From an uncultured Alphaproteobacteria bacterium (GTDB lineage Bacteria; Pseudomonadota; Alphaproteobacteria; Paracaedibacterales; CAIULA01): DNA of 64,000 bases. Location: the NCBI GenBank assembly GCA_903899945.1, contig CAIULA010000034.1:124001-188000 (forward strand), read 5' to 3'. Both the position numbers and the translations under genes were made by a program. The notes beneath the pieces are model-generated. The model saw nothing but the letters and a program-made list of their open reading frames with translations. It had not been told where the DNA came from and made no database searches. The number at the start of each line of letters is the position of its first letter. Within the stretch, counting starts at the first letter, position 1. Below are positions 50,337-58,639 of this stretch, in pieces.

Positions 50337-50624
50337 ATGGCTATAGGTAAGGCAGATCTTGTATCATACGTGGCAAAAGCAACAAAGTTAACAAAAACAG
50401 ATTCGCAGAAAGCAGTAGAAGCAGTATTCGAGGGAATCGTATTTTCTCTTGAAAAAGGAGAAGAAGTAAGACTTATTGGTTTTGGTTCTTTCTCAACGCA
50501 GAAAAGTGCAGAAAGAGAAGGTCGAAATCCAAGGACAGGCGAAAAGATAAAGATTCTCTCTTCAACGCGTGCAGTATTTAAAGCTGGCAAAGATCTAAAG
50601 GATGCTGTAAATCGTCGTTTCTAA
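50337..50624 (+). CDS. DNA-binding protein HU
   Basis: Histone-like nucleoid protein, 95 residues. KADLVSYVAKATKLTKTDSQ KAVEAVFEGI, then VRLIGFGSFSTQKSAEREGR NPRTGEKI with the Arg-Asn-Pro tip that intercalates DNA. Probably the sole HU or HU-beta type. A stable hairpin follows the stop. Confidence 0.96.
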   Translation: MAIGKADLVSYVAKATKLTKTDSQKAVEAVFEGIVFSLEKGEEVRLIGFGSFSTQKSAEREGRNPRTGEKIKILSSTRAVFKAGKDLKDAVNRRF

Positions 50625-50641
50625 TTTACTATTTTCATTAT

Positions 50642-50670
50642 AAGAAGGAGAGCGAATTTTCTCCTTCTTT
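50642..50670 (+). terminator. Terminator-like hairpin after the HU gene
   Basis: Perfect 10-bp repeat AAGAAGGAGA/TCTCCTTCTT with an 8-base loop, 18 bases after the stop. The T-rich descending arm stands in for a U tract; only one T follows. Confidence 0.55.
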
Positions 50671-50855
50671 GGCTGATTTAAAAAATAAATGAATACTGTT
50701 TAAATGTGATTTTTATTAAAATTTTGATAGATGTTTATTAGAATTCCATTTTTTTGAAGTTAAGTTGACTTGATCTTATTTATAGCTTGATTTTTTACAA
50801 AAATAGTTGCAAACCTATACAGAGAAAATAGGTTTATCTCTAAGGGGAATAAAGA

Positions 50856-51605
50856 GTGATAAAGCGTCGTCAAGCTGAGAACTGGCTTGGGATACTTAAA
50901 GAAAGCACAACTGTTGATGAGTTAAATAAACGATTCGTTGATATATTTCATCATTATTCTTCTGATCGCTTTTCGATTGTAAAAATTTCTATTTCTCAAA
51001 AAATTGATTTTTTTGAAACATATCCGCCCGAGTGGGTCGATCACTACGTTAGAAATAAGTATTATTTGATTGATCCTGTTTTTCCTTGGGGAAAAATGAT
51101 TTTGCCTTTTAGCTGGGATATCGAGGCCTTCGATAATCTTACACTTCTTCAAAATCAGCTTTTTCATCAAGCTCACGATTATGGAGTGACAAAGGGCACA
51201 ACAATTCCTTTGGTTCTGGGGCAGCATGATCAAAGTTATCTTACAATTTTAGATACTATTAACCCTCATCCTGAGATGGTTCATGCATTATCCTTTGCTG
51301 GACACATCTATTGGAACGTAAAGACTGAACTTCAGTCTAGCCAATCTTTAAGTTCTCTAACTCGAAGAGAATATGAAGTTATGGCTTTAAAATCTCAAGG
51401 TAAACCTATTAAAGTTGTTGCAGATAATTTAGCGATTTCTGAAGCAACGGTCGTTTTTCATTTACGCAATATAAGACAAAAATTGAATGCTACAACCGTA
51501 GAGCAGGCCTTATTTTTATTTGGAGTTGCCATGTCGGGAACTGAAAGCCCTGGTGATGTTACTCAGAGTAAATCATCTTTTTTTAATATGCCCTCATATG
51601 ATTAA
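50856..51605 (+). CDS. LuxR-family quorum-sensing-type regulator (solo)
   Basis: 249 residues: an N-terminal autoinducer-binding domain (PPEWVDHYVRNKYYLIDPVF PWGKMILPFSW keeps the W-Y-D-P-W pattern of acyl-homoserine-lactone pockets) and a C-terminal GerE helix-turn-helix (LTRREYEVMALKSQGKPIKV VADNLAISEATVVFHLRNIR QKL). GTG start with AAGGGG upstream. No luxI-type synthase is in the window, so it would respond to signals made elsewhere, by neighbours or by the host. The last 20 residues are a non-conserved tail. Confidence 0.9.
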   Translation: MIKRRQAENWLGILKESTTVDELNKRFVDIFHHYSSDRFSIVKISISQKIDFFETYPPEWVDHYVRNKYYLIDPVFPWGKMILPFSWDIEAFDNLTLLQNQLFHQAHDYGVTKGTTIPLVLGQHDQSYLTILDTINPHPEMVHALSFAGHIYWNVKTELQSSQSLSSLTRREYEVMALKSQGKPIKVVADNLAISEATVVFHLRNIRQKLNATTVEQALFLFGVAMSGTESPGDVTQSKSSFFNMPSYD

Positions 51606-51649
51606 TTTTTAGTTGGAAAATCAATTCAACTTTTAAGTTGAAGGACATT

Positions 51650-52681
51650 TTATAGTTTTCCTAGCTGATCTGCACGTGGGATTAACCCTAAAATTTCTCG
51701 GACCTCTCTTAAATTTTTTTCAGCCAGAGTATTTGCAATTTTAGCTCCTCTATAAAGAATCTTATCTATTTCATCTTGATTTTGTAAAAGATAGTGCATT
51801 TTCTCACGGATTGGGGTTAAGGAACTGATTAAAATATCAGTTAATTCTTGTTTTACGGATGAAAATGTTTGTCCTTCAAAGTTTCTGCATACGGTTTCAA
51901 TAGACTGATCACTAAGAGCAGCATAAATTCCCAAAAGGTTAGAAGCCTCCGGACGATCTGTCAATTCTTTGATTGTTCCTGGAATGGGATCACTGTCTGT
52001 TTTTGCTTTGCGAATTTTCAAAGCAATTATGTCAGGATCATCAAGAAGATGAATGCGTGAATAATCCGACAAATCAGATTTACTCATTTTACTAAGTCCA
52101 TCTCTAAGACTCATAATTCGAGCAGTATTTTTTTCTATAATAGGTTCAGGAAGCGGAAAAACTTTCAGGTTCGCATGATTATTAAAAGCACCAGCTAAGT
52201 CACGCGCTAATTCAACATGTTGCTTTTGATCCTCTCCTACTGGAACATGGGTTGCTTTATAAATTAAAATATCAGCAGCCATTAATACCGGGTAAGCATA
52301 CAGACCTAAATTTGCTCCCTCTTTATTCTTTCCTGCTTTATCCTTGAATTGAGTCATGCGATTAAGCCATCCCAAAGGGGCAAAGCAATTGAGATACCAC
52401 GAAAGCTCTGTATGAGCTGGAACATGGCTTTGAGCAAAAATAGCACTTTCGCTGGGATCAATTCCGCAAGCGATATAGGCTGCTGCAATTGTACGTGTAT
52501 TTTGTGATAGATTTTTAGAGTCAGCAGCTGTTGTTAAAGCATGTTGGTCCACAATGCAAAATAACTGTTCTTTAGAGTTTTTTGCCATTTTTACCCAGTT
52601 ACGGATCGCACCTAGATAATTTCCTAAATGAATATGACCTGTAGGTCTTACACCTGATAAAACTCTTTGATAAGCAGACAC
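51650..52681 (-). CDS. trpS: Tryptophanyl-tRNA synthetase
   Basis: Class Ic synthetase. SGVRPTGHIHLGNYLGAIRN (HIGH-type motif), VGEDQKQHVELARDLA and GLSKMSKSDLSDY (KMSKS). 343 residues, normal. GTG start. Confidence 0.97.
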   Translation of the reverse strand: MSAYQRVLSGVRPTGHIHLGNYLGAIRNWVKMAKNSKEQLFCIVDQHALTTAADSKNLSQNTRTIAAAYIACGIDPSESAIFAQSHVPAHTELSWYLNCFAPLGWLNRMTQFKDKAGKNKEGANLGLYAYPVLMAADILIYKATHVPVGEDQKQHVELARDLAGAFNNHANLKVFPLPEPIIEKNTARIMSLRDGLSKMSKSDLSDYSRIHLLDDPDIIALKIRKAKTDSDPIPGTIKELTDRPEASNLLGIYAALSDQSIETVCRNFEGQTFSSVKQELTDILISSLTPIREKMHYLLQNQDEIDKILYRGAKIANTLAEKNLREVREILGLIPRADQLGKL

Positions 52682-52759
52682 GAAAACAGAACCTTATTTG
52701 TTTTTAATTTGATAGATATCCTAACATTATGGAAGAAAGGAGTCTTATAGAATTTGAAA

Positions 52760-53533
52760 CTACAGAGAATTAGCAGGCAAATTTTGTTCTTTTTTATAAT
52801 CATAAATCACTTCTTTTGGAGTTCCATCTCTTATGATTTGGCCTTTTTTCATCCATAAACAACGAGTCGAAAGATCAGAAAGAATTTTTAAGTCATGTGA
52901 AATAATCAAGACGGTTTTTCCACTTTTTACCATTTCCTTCATCTTTTTAATGCTTTTTTTTGAAAAATCAAGGTCACCGGCTCCCCAAATTTCATCTAGG
53001 AAAATAATATCAGCCTCTAAATGTGACGCAACAGAAAAAGCAAGGCGTACTGTCATGCCGCTGGAATAATATTTAACAGGGGTATAGATGAATTGTTCGA
53101 TCCCTGAAAAAGCGATAATTTCATCTAACTTGCTTTTGATTTCTTTTTCTTTCATCCCAAGGATTGCACCATTTAAGTAGATATTCTCCATACCCGTAAG
53201 GTCAGGATGAAATCCCGTTCCAATCTCGAGTAAAGTCCCAACTCTGCCATACACTTCAGCGTATCCAGATGATGGTTGTGTAATTCTTGCTAGGACCTTT
53301 AAAAAAGTACTTTTTCCAGCACCATTGTGTCCCAAAATTCCAACTACTTCCCCTTGTTCTATGGTCAATGAGATATTATCAAGGGCTAAAAATTTCTTTT
53401 TATCAGAATTTCCTCGTTTTCCTCTAATCCAATTTTCAAGTGTATGTTTAAGGGAATCTTCGCGAATTTGACCTAATTCATATTGCTTCGTTAGTTGGTT
53501 AACGATTATTGCAGGGTTTTTAGACATACTCAT
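52760..53533 (-). CDS. Polysaccharide ABC exporter, ATP-binding subunit (Wzt/KpsT type)
   Basis: Energises export of a lipid-linked O-antigen or capsule. Walker A GILGHNGAGKSTFLKVLARI (about 67-86), the family-specific GRVGTLLEIGTGFHPDLTGM ENIYLNGAILGM, signature YYSSGMTVRLAFSVASH and Walker B IIFLDEIWGAGD. No C-terminal carbohydrate-binding extension is present (257 residues). ATG 53533 overlaps the stop of the permease gene (ATGA). Confidence 0.92.
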   Translation of the reverse strand: MSMSKNPAIIVNQLTKQYELGQIREDSLKHTLENWIRGKRGNSDKKKFLALDNISLTIEQGEVVGILGHNGAGKSTFLKVLARITQPSSGYAEVYGRVGTLLEIGTGFHPDLTGMENIYLNGAILGMKEKEIKSKLDEIIAFSGIEQFIYTPVKYYSSGMTVRLAFSVASHLEADIIFLDEIWGAGDLDFSKKSIKKMKEMVKSGKTVLIISHDLKILSDLSTRCLWMKKGQIIRDGTPKEVIYDYKKEQNLPANSL

Positions 53534-54354
53534 ACTTTATCAACCAAGGTACCTTCGACATTTTGAAAATAAAAAAGACCGGTGCAAAATAAAATTAATG
53601 AGAAAACAATCGATGTTGCAATGTAGGAAATATTGGGAAAAGGGGTTCCCAATAATGACCATCTAAAAAGTTCAACTTGAGCGACTAAAGGATTTAAATT
53701 ATAAAGCCATAGCCAGTGAGTCGGAACCAAGCTACTCGGGTACATAAGGGGAGTGGCAAACATCCAAATCTGCATTAAAAAAGGTAAGGCTGCTCTGACG
53801 TCACGATATTGAGCGTCTAAAGCGCTGACCCAGAAAGTAATCCCGGCTCCTAAAATGATAATTAAGGTAAGTATGAATGGGACACAATACAGAGAATATG
53901 TTAATGGAACTTCATAAATGTAAATCATCCCAATCAAAAGGATACAAGCAATCAGAAAATCGATACACGATCCTATTATAATAGATAGAGGAATTGTAAT
54001 TCTTGGGAAATAAACTTTTGCAAGCATGTATGCATAGCTACTTAAGCTGCTTCCTCCTTGAGTTACCATGCGCGAGATCGATTGCCAAATAATTAAAACA
54101 GAGTAGCTAAAAAGCGGATAGGGAACCCCGCCAGTCTCAACGTGAAATATTCTTGAAAAAACAAGACTAAATATAGCCATCATGCTTAAGGGCTGAATAA
54201 TATTCCAAAGCCCACCCAAGATAGTATATCGATATCTGACTTTAAGATCGCGCTTAACAAAGGTTTGAAGAAGATATTTAAACTGCCCTAGTTCTTTTAA
54301 ACTTCTAAAAGAAAATGAACTCTCATTTTTGCATACATAATATGGTTTTATCAT
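53530..54354 (-). CDS. Polysaccharide ABC exporter, permease subunit (Wzm/KpsM type)
   Basis: ABC-2 type membrane protein, 274 residues with about six spans. FVKRDLKVRYRYTILGGLWN IIQPLSMMAIFSLVFSRIF and the end part LNPLVAQVELFRWSLLG are typical. Forms the export channel with the ATPase encoded next to it. Confidence 0.9.
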   Translation of the reverse strand: MIKPYYVCKNESSFSFRSLKELGQFKYLLQTFVKRDLKVRYRYTILGGLWNIIQPLSMMAIFSLVFSRIFHVETGGVPYPLFSYSVLIIWQSISRMVTQGGSSLSSYAYMLAKVYFPRITIPLSIIIGSCIDFLIACILLIGMIYIYEVPLTYSLYCVPFILTLIIILGAGITFWVSALDAQYRDVRAALPFLMQIWMFATPLMYPSSLVPTHWLWLYNLNPLVAQVELFRWSLLGTPFPNISYIATSIVFSLILFCTGLFYFQNVEGTLVDKV

Positions 54355-54466
54355 TTTTCTACAAATCTATTGAGAACTGAATTCATTTAGAAAAAAGAGA
54401 AGTAGCATATTTACAAATCCTAAATAACACAGCCTCTCCTTTTTTAGCAATCTTGATCTTCGCTAT

Positions 54467-55468
54467 TTAGGCAAATTTTAGTGCATTTGCAGAATCAGCC
54501 ATTTGCTCATAGATCCATTCATAAGTTTTTCTCATGCCATCTTTAAGAGCAATTGAAGGTTCCCAATTGAGTTCTTTTTTAATGAGCGTATTATCGCTAT
54601 TGCGTCCACGAACACCCTTGGGCGCAGATAAATTATAATTTCGTTTTAATTTAACACCTGCAATTTCCTCAACAATATCAACAAGCTTATTGATCGAGAC
54701 AAGTTCAGAACTTCCAAGGTTAATTGGGTATTTAATCTCACTGTTCATGATATCGAGAGTTCCTTTAAGACAATCATCAATATACATGAAGCTACGTGTT
54801 TGTTCTCCATCTCCCCAGATTTCAATTTGTCCAGTTTTGTTCATTTGAGCTTCAATAACTTTTCTGCATATTGCAGCAGGAGCTTTTTCACGCCCTCCAT
54901 CATATGTACCTAAGGGACCGTAAACGTTATGATAGCGCGCGACCCTACAAACGAGACCGTAATCTTCTTCAAAGTGTCTGCACATCCTTTCGCTGAATAA
55001 TTTTTCCCAGCCATAACCATCTTCAGCCATAGCCGGATAAGCATCTTCTTCTTTTAAGGCAGTTACGTCAGCATCGGTTTGCTTGTATGCAGCGTATACA
55101 CATGCTGAAGATGAGAAGAAAAAGCGTTTTACCTTCTGATGCTCTGCCGCCATAAGCATATGTGTATTGATTAATGAAGATAGCATGCATAAAGCTTTGT
55201 TATGCTCAATAAAACCCATGCCACCCATGTCTGCAGCTAGGTTAAAAACGTAATCTGCATTTTCGCAAACGGAAAAACAAGCCTCTTTTTCTTTTAGATC
55301 TAATTGCCTGTTATCGGTTTTAGAATTAATCTGATACCATTGAGAAAGAGGTTTAACGTCTGCAGCTCTTAGATTTGTATAACCCTGACTTGCAAGCTGG
55401 TTTATAAGAGCGCCACCAATAAATCCGCCAGCTCCCGTTACAACTATCTTTGCAGTTTTTTCTAACAT
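54467..55468 (-). CDS. NAD-dependent epimerase, GDP-mannose 3,5-epimerase-like
   Basis: Extended SDR enzyme, 333 residues. VVTGAGGFIGGALINQL, then VFNLAADMGGMGFIEHNKAL, FFFSSSACVYAAYKQTD, GYGWEKLFSERMCRHFEEDY and YHNVYGPLGTYDGGREKAPA, the last being highly characteristic of GDP-mannose 3,5-epimerase. Likely supplies a sugar nucleotide for the polysaccharide exported by the adjacent ABC transporter. Confidence 0.85.
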   Translation of the reverse strand: MLEKTAKIVVTGAGGFIGGALINQLASQGYTNLRAADVKPLSQWYQINSKTDNRQLDLKEKEACFSVCENADYVFNLAADMGGMGFIEHNKALCMLSSLINTHMLMAAEHQKVKRFFFSSSACVYAAYKQTDADVTALKEEDAYPAMAEDGYGWEKLFSERMCRHFEEDYGLVCRVARYHNVYGPLGTYDGGREKAPAAICRKVIEAQMNKTGQIEIWGDGEQTRSFMYIDDCLKGTLDIMNSEIKYPINLGSSELVSINKLVDIVEEIAGVKLKRNYNLSAPKGVRGRNSDNTLIKKELNWEPSIALKDGMRKTYEWIYEQMADSANALKFA

Positions 55469-55594
55469 TAACTCACCTATTCGACTTAAAAAATTTGACC
55501 TTGTTTTCTTGATAACGAAACCAGTAAGCCATCATAATATTCTTTCTAACTTATTTAAGCTAGTTTCTTTTTACTCTTTTTTATAGTTTCATTT

Positions 55595-56128
55595 TTAGAA
55601 TAGTTTTTCAATTGCCGGATTTTGCAAAGCTAGAAAGATTATCGATATATGGTGATTAACAATTTGTCCACTGACTGCCATTTGAATCAGTTCCTCTAAA
55701 GTTACAAATCTTGGTTCTACATCCACTTCCGGAATAAATTTATGTTCAGAATCTTGAAATGCCGTCACAAAGAAGGAATGAAGATAGTTTTCAAGTCTAC
55801 CACTATCCGGAACGTATTTTCCTAAATAATGGATGTCTTTAGCGACAAGACCTGTTTCTTCAAGAAGCTCTGTTTTACATGCCATTTCAGGTGTTTGATT
55901 TTTATCGACTAATCCTCCTGGTAGTTCCCAATAATAAGCTTCTATTCCAACTCTAAATTGACGAACAATAGGGATTTTTTTGCCCTCTGTTAGAGCCATT
56001 ACCGTCACGTAATCGTCTTGTTTTAGGCAATGATAAACAGCCTCGCGAGAATTTAATTGAACAGTTTTTTCAACCAACGTTAACCATGGTGATAAAACTG
56101 TTTCTTTTCGGTTAATAACTTTTTCCAT
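55595..56128 (-). CDS. Nudix hydrolase with altered Nudix box
   Basis: ADP-ribose pyrophosphatase-like protein, 177 residues from the ATG at 56128 (AAGGAT 5 bases upstream; a TTG precedes it). The Nudix region is ELPGGLVDKNQTPEMACKTE LLEETGL. Against the consensus Gx5Ex7REUxEExGU, the first Glu is Gln and the Arg is Thr, while the metal-binding LLEETG remains. Activity may be reduced or specificity changed. It lies 17 bases downstream of the deformylase gene on the same strand. Confidence 0.82.
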   Translation of the reverse strand: MEKVINRKETVLSPWLTLVEKTVQLNSREAVYHCLKQDDYVTVMALTEGKKIPIVRQFRVGIEAYYWELPGGLVDKNQTPEMACKTELLEETGLVAKDIHYLGKYVPDSGRLENYLHSFFVTAFQDSEHKFIPEVDVEPRFVTLEELIQMAVSGQIVNHHISIIFLALQNPAIEKLF

Positions 56129-56145
56129 CAATTATCCTTGGGTTA

Positions 56146-56739
56146 TTACAAATAACCTGCTTTCTCTCTTTCTTTTCTTACCCACAATCTAAAGTTTTGT
56201 AGTTCATCTGGGTCATCAAAGACTCTTAGATCGATACATTTATCAGGATATAGAATTCCATCTAAATGGTCATACTCATGCTGAAAAACTCTTGCTTTAA
56301 TACCCTCTAGTTCTGCATTTATTTCTGCACCATCAATCGTTTGATATGAGCATCGTATTTTTTTATATCTCATAACGTTACCATATGCCATTGGAACAGA
56401 AAAGCAAGCTTCCCAATGTGTCTCCATTTCATCTTCTATGGGTTTATATCTTGGATTGATAATAGGGATAATAGTTTCTATTTTCCAATCAAACGAACAA
56501 ATAAAAAGTCTTTTTGAAATGCCAACTTGAGGTGCAGCAAGCCCAAAACCCCCTCCAGCAGCTTTGATAGTTTCAAAAAGTTGTAAAGAGATTTTTTTTG
56601 TCTCTTTTGCAGTTAGGTCTTTAATTGGATCAGATATCCTTCGAAGTAAAGGATGATCTTCAACAAGAAAAGGAAGCGGCTCTGGAATTTCATCTTGAAA
56701 ATCTAAGGCAATTTTTTCCATAACTGATAATGGTTCCAT
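56146..56739 (-). CDS. def: Peptide deformylase (divergent motif II)
   Basis: Removes the formyl group from nascent proteins. Motif I GGGFGLAAPQVGISKRL and motif III QHEYDHLDGILYPD (HExDH) are intact. Motif II, normally EGCLS, reads WEACFSVPMAYG; the zinc-binding Cys is kept. 197 residues, slightly long at the N terminus. No fmt gene is adjacent, so it may be a second deformylase. Confidence 0.86.
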   Translation of the reverse strand: MEPLSVMEKIALDFQDEIPEPLPFLVEDHPLLRRISDPIKDLTAKETKKISLQLFETIKAAGGGFGLAAPQVGISKRLFICSFDWKIETIIPIINPRYKPIEDEMETHWEACFSVPMAYGNVMRYKKIRCSYQTIDGAEINAELEGIKARVFQHEYDHLDGILYPDKCIDLRVFDDPDELQNFRLWVRKEREKAGYL

Positions 56740-56821
56740 ATTCTTGTCTCTTTAAAAAGGATTTCTTGGTATTATAATCATGGGGAAGGTAGAAGCGGAA
56801 TATTTTTATGGTATACCTCTC

Positions 56822-56928
56822 GTGTTTCAAATTCCGGGTTCGTTGTTTTTCGGGGTCTGCGGTACTCATGTATTTCATATACACTCTGTTCCTTGACCCT
56901 CAAACGTCTGCCCGGCTTTTTGAAACAC
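56822..56928. repeat. 107 bp palindromic element with ~17 bp terminal inverted repeats
   Basis: GTGTTTCAAATTCCGGG at 56822-56838 is the near-perfect inverse of CCCGGCTTTTTGAAACAC at 56911-56928. The centre contains GTACTCATGTATTTCATATA CACTCTGTTCC. Its form is that of a short non-autonomous palindromic element; only one copy lies in this window. It occupies the divergent gap between def and ogt and could provide a promoter or terminator for either. Confidence 0.62.
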
Positions 56929-56976
56929 CTTGGATATAGATCATTTTATAATTTATTAAATTTAGGTTGGTATTTT

Positions 56977-57498
56977 ATGATCCATCAAGTTATTTTGCTA
57001 ACTCCTCATGAGCTTAAAGAAAAGCTCAAAGCCTCTTCTTTTGAAGGTGGGGTGTTTTCTTCTGCTTATGGTTCGTTAGCCTTTAGAAAGTTAGATTGTT
57101 CTATTTGTGCTCTTGCTTTTACCGATCAAAAACCTCTAGATCAGTGGATCTATGATCTGCCTTATAGAGAATCTTTTTTCTCTTTGCAAAAGGAAGATTT
57201 AAATCGTCCACAAAAACTAATGCTTGTGGGGACACCCTTTCAACATCAAGTTTGGCAACAATTGCTAAAGATACCTTTCGGAGTTGTGAAACATTATAAA
57301 GATATCGCGGTTTCCTTAGGGGATCCCAAGAAATGCAGAGCCGTTGGTTCAGCGATTGGAGCTAACCCTATTAGTTGGCTTGTTCCTTGTCATCGTGTTT
57401 TGCCAAAAAGTGGCGGTATTGGTAATTATCATTGGGGTTCAGAAATTAAAGAAAAGCTTTTAAAGGATGAAGGGTATGTATCCAAAACCAACACTTAA
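56977..57498 (+). CDS. ogt: Methylated-DNA-protein cysteine methyltransferase
   Basis: Suicide repair enzyme taking O6-methyl from guanine. Active-site Cys in SWLVPCHRVLPKSGGIG, helix-turn-helix part QVWQQLLKIPFGVVKHYKDI and GDPKKCRAVGSAIGANP. The frame is open from 56893, but that stretch lies in the palindromic element; ATG 56977 starts a normal 173-residue protein. Its end overlaps serC. Confidence 0.92.
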   Translation: MIHQVILLTPHELKEKLKASSFEGGVFSSAYGSLAFRKLDCSICALAFTDQKPLDQWIYDLPYRESFFSLQKEDLNRPQKLMLVGTPFQHQVWQQLLKIPFGVVKHYKDIAVSLGDPKKCRAVGSAIGANPISWLVPCHRVLPKSGGIGNYHWGSEIKEKLLKDEGYVSKTNT

Positions 57499-58639
57499 AC
57501 CAAATTGTCCAAATTTTGGTTCTGGCCCAACGACAAAGCATCCTGGTTGGCATATAGAAGAATTATCGAATACACTTGTTGGTCGTTCTCACAGGTCAAT
57601 ACAAGGCCTAGAAAAGCTACGTCAGGTTATCGATCTGACCCGATCTGTTCTTAATATCCCTCAAAATTATAAAGTTGGTATCTTACCTGGATCTGCAACT
57701 TGTGCGGTTGAATGCGCATTATGGTCTTTGTTGGGACAAAGAAATGTTGATGTGATTTCTTATGATGTATTCAGTAAGCTTTGGCTAATTGATATTTTAG
57801 AAGAATTAAAATTGAAGAACACTACAGCCCTAAGTTCAGATTTTGGAGAGCTCCCGGATTTAAAAGCTTATAACCCTGCACATGATTTAGTTTTTACCTG
57901 GAATGGAACAACTTCTGGTGTTTGTATACCTGATGGTGAATGGATTCCGGATGACCGGGAAGGGTTAACGATTTGCGATGCAACGTCAGCTGCATTTTGC
58001 GTTGATCTTCCATGGCATAAACTTGATGTAGTTGCTTATTCTTGGCAAAAAGGATTGGGCGGGGAAGCTGGGCACGGCATGCTAATTTTAAGCCCAAGGG
58101 CTGTTCAGCGCCTTGAATCTTATGTACCTAATTGGCCTATCCCTCGCTTGTTTCGCCTGACCAATAACGGCAAATTAATCGAGAATATTTTTAAAGGATA
58201 TACAATTAACACACCATCCCTATTATGTGTTGAGGATTGCCTTCAGGCACTTCAGTGGGCAGAGTCTATTGGAGGGATCGAGGCGTTAACAAATCGCTGC
58301 CTGGAAAATTTTGGCGTAGTTAAAAAATGGGTGGATCAAGCATCATGGATAGACTTTATGGCACGCTCTGTTTTGATTACCTCACCTGTTTCAGTATGTC
58401 TAGTTTTGCCTTCTTTGGAAAATAAAGAAGAAAACTCCAAGCGTGATTTTTTACAAAGTATGGCTACTCTTTTGCGGCAGCAGGGGGTGGCATTTGATTT
58501 TGTAAATCATGCGTATTCTCCGCCTTCGCTTCGGATTTGGTGTGGTCCGACGGTTGAGAAGACTGATCTAGAGGCTTTTCTTCCTTGGCTTGATTGGGCT
58601 TATGATTCTCTTCAGAGTCTTCTTCAAGATCTTCCCTAA
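57476..58639 (+). CDS. serC: Phosphoserine aminotransferase (alphaproteobacterial type)
   Basis: PLP enzyme of serine biosynthesis. The start PNCPNFGSGPTTKHPGWHIE and LVGRSHRSIQGLEKLRQVID are typical of the alpha-type SerC. PLP lysine is in VAYSWQKGLGGEAGHGMLIL. ATG 57476 (AAAGGA 8 bases upstream) was preferred to ATG 57467; either overlaps the end of ogt. The last 176 bases overlap the DsbA-like gene on the other strand, and serC keeps its conserved C terminus through this zone (SLRIWCGPTVEKTDLEAFLP). Confidence 0.93.
   Translation: MYPKPTLKPNCPNFGSGPTTKHPGWHIEELSNTLVGRSHRSIQGLEKLRQVIDLTRSVLNIPQNYKVGILPGSATCAVECALWSLLGQRNVDVISYDVFSKLWLIDILEELKLKNTTALSSDFGELPDLKAYNPAHDLVFTWNGTTSGVCIPDGEWIPDDREGLTICDATSAAFCVDLPWHKLDVVAYSWQKGLGGEAGHGMLILSPRAVQRLESYVPNWPIPRLFRLTNNGKLIENIFKGYTINTPSLLCVEDCLQALQWAESIGGIEALTNRCLENFGVVKKWVDQASWIDFMARSVLITSPVSVCLVLPSLENKEENSKRDFLQSMATLLRQQGVAFDFVNHAYSPPSLRIWCGPTVEKTDLEAFLPWLDWAYDSLQSLLQDLP

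Noticed and set aside
56893-56976. Upstream extension of ogt
   Set aside because: The extra residues are encoded by the end of the palindromic element and spacer; the ATG at 56977 gives the normal protein.
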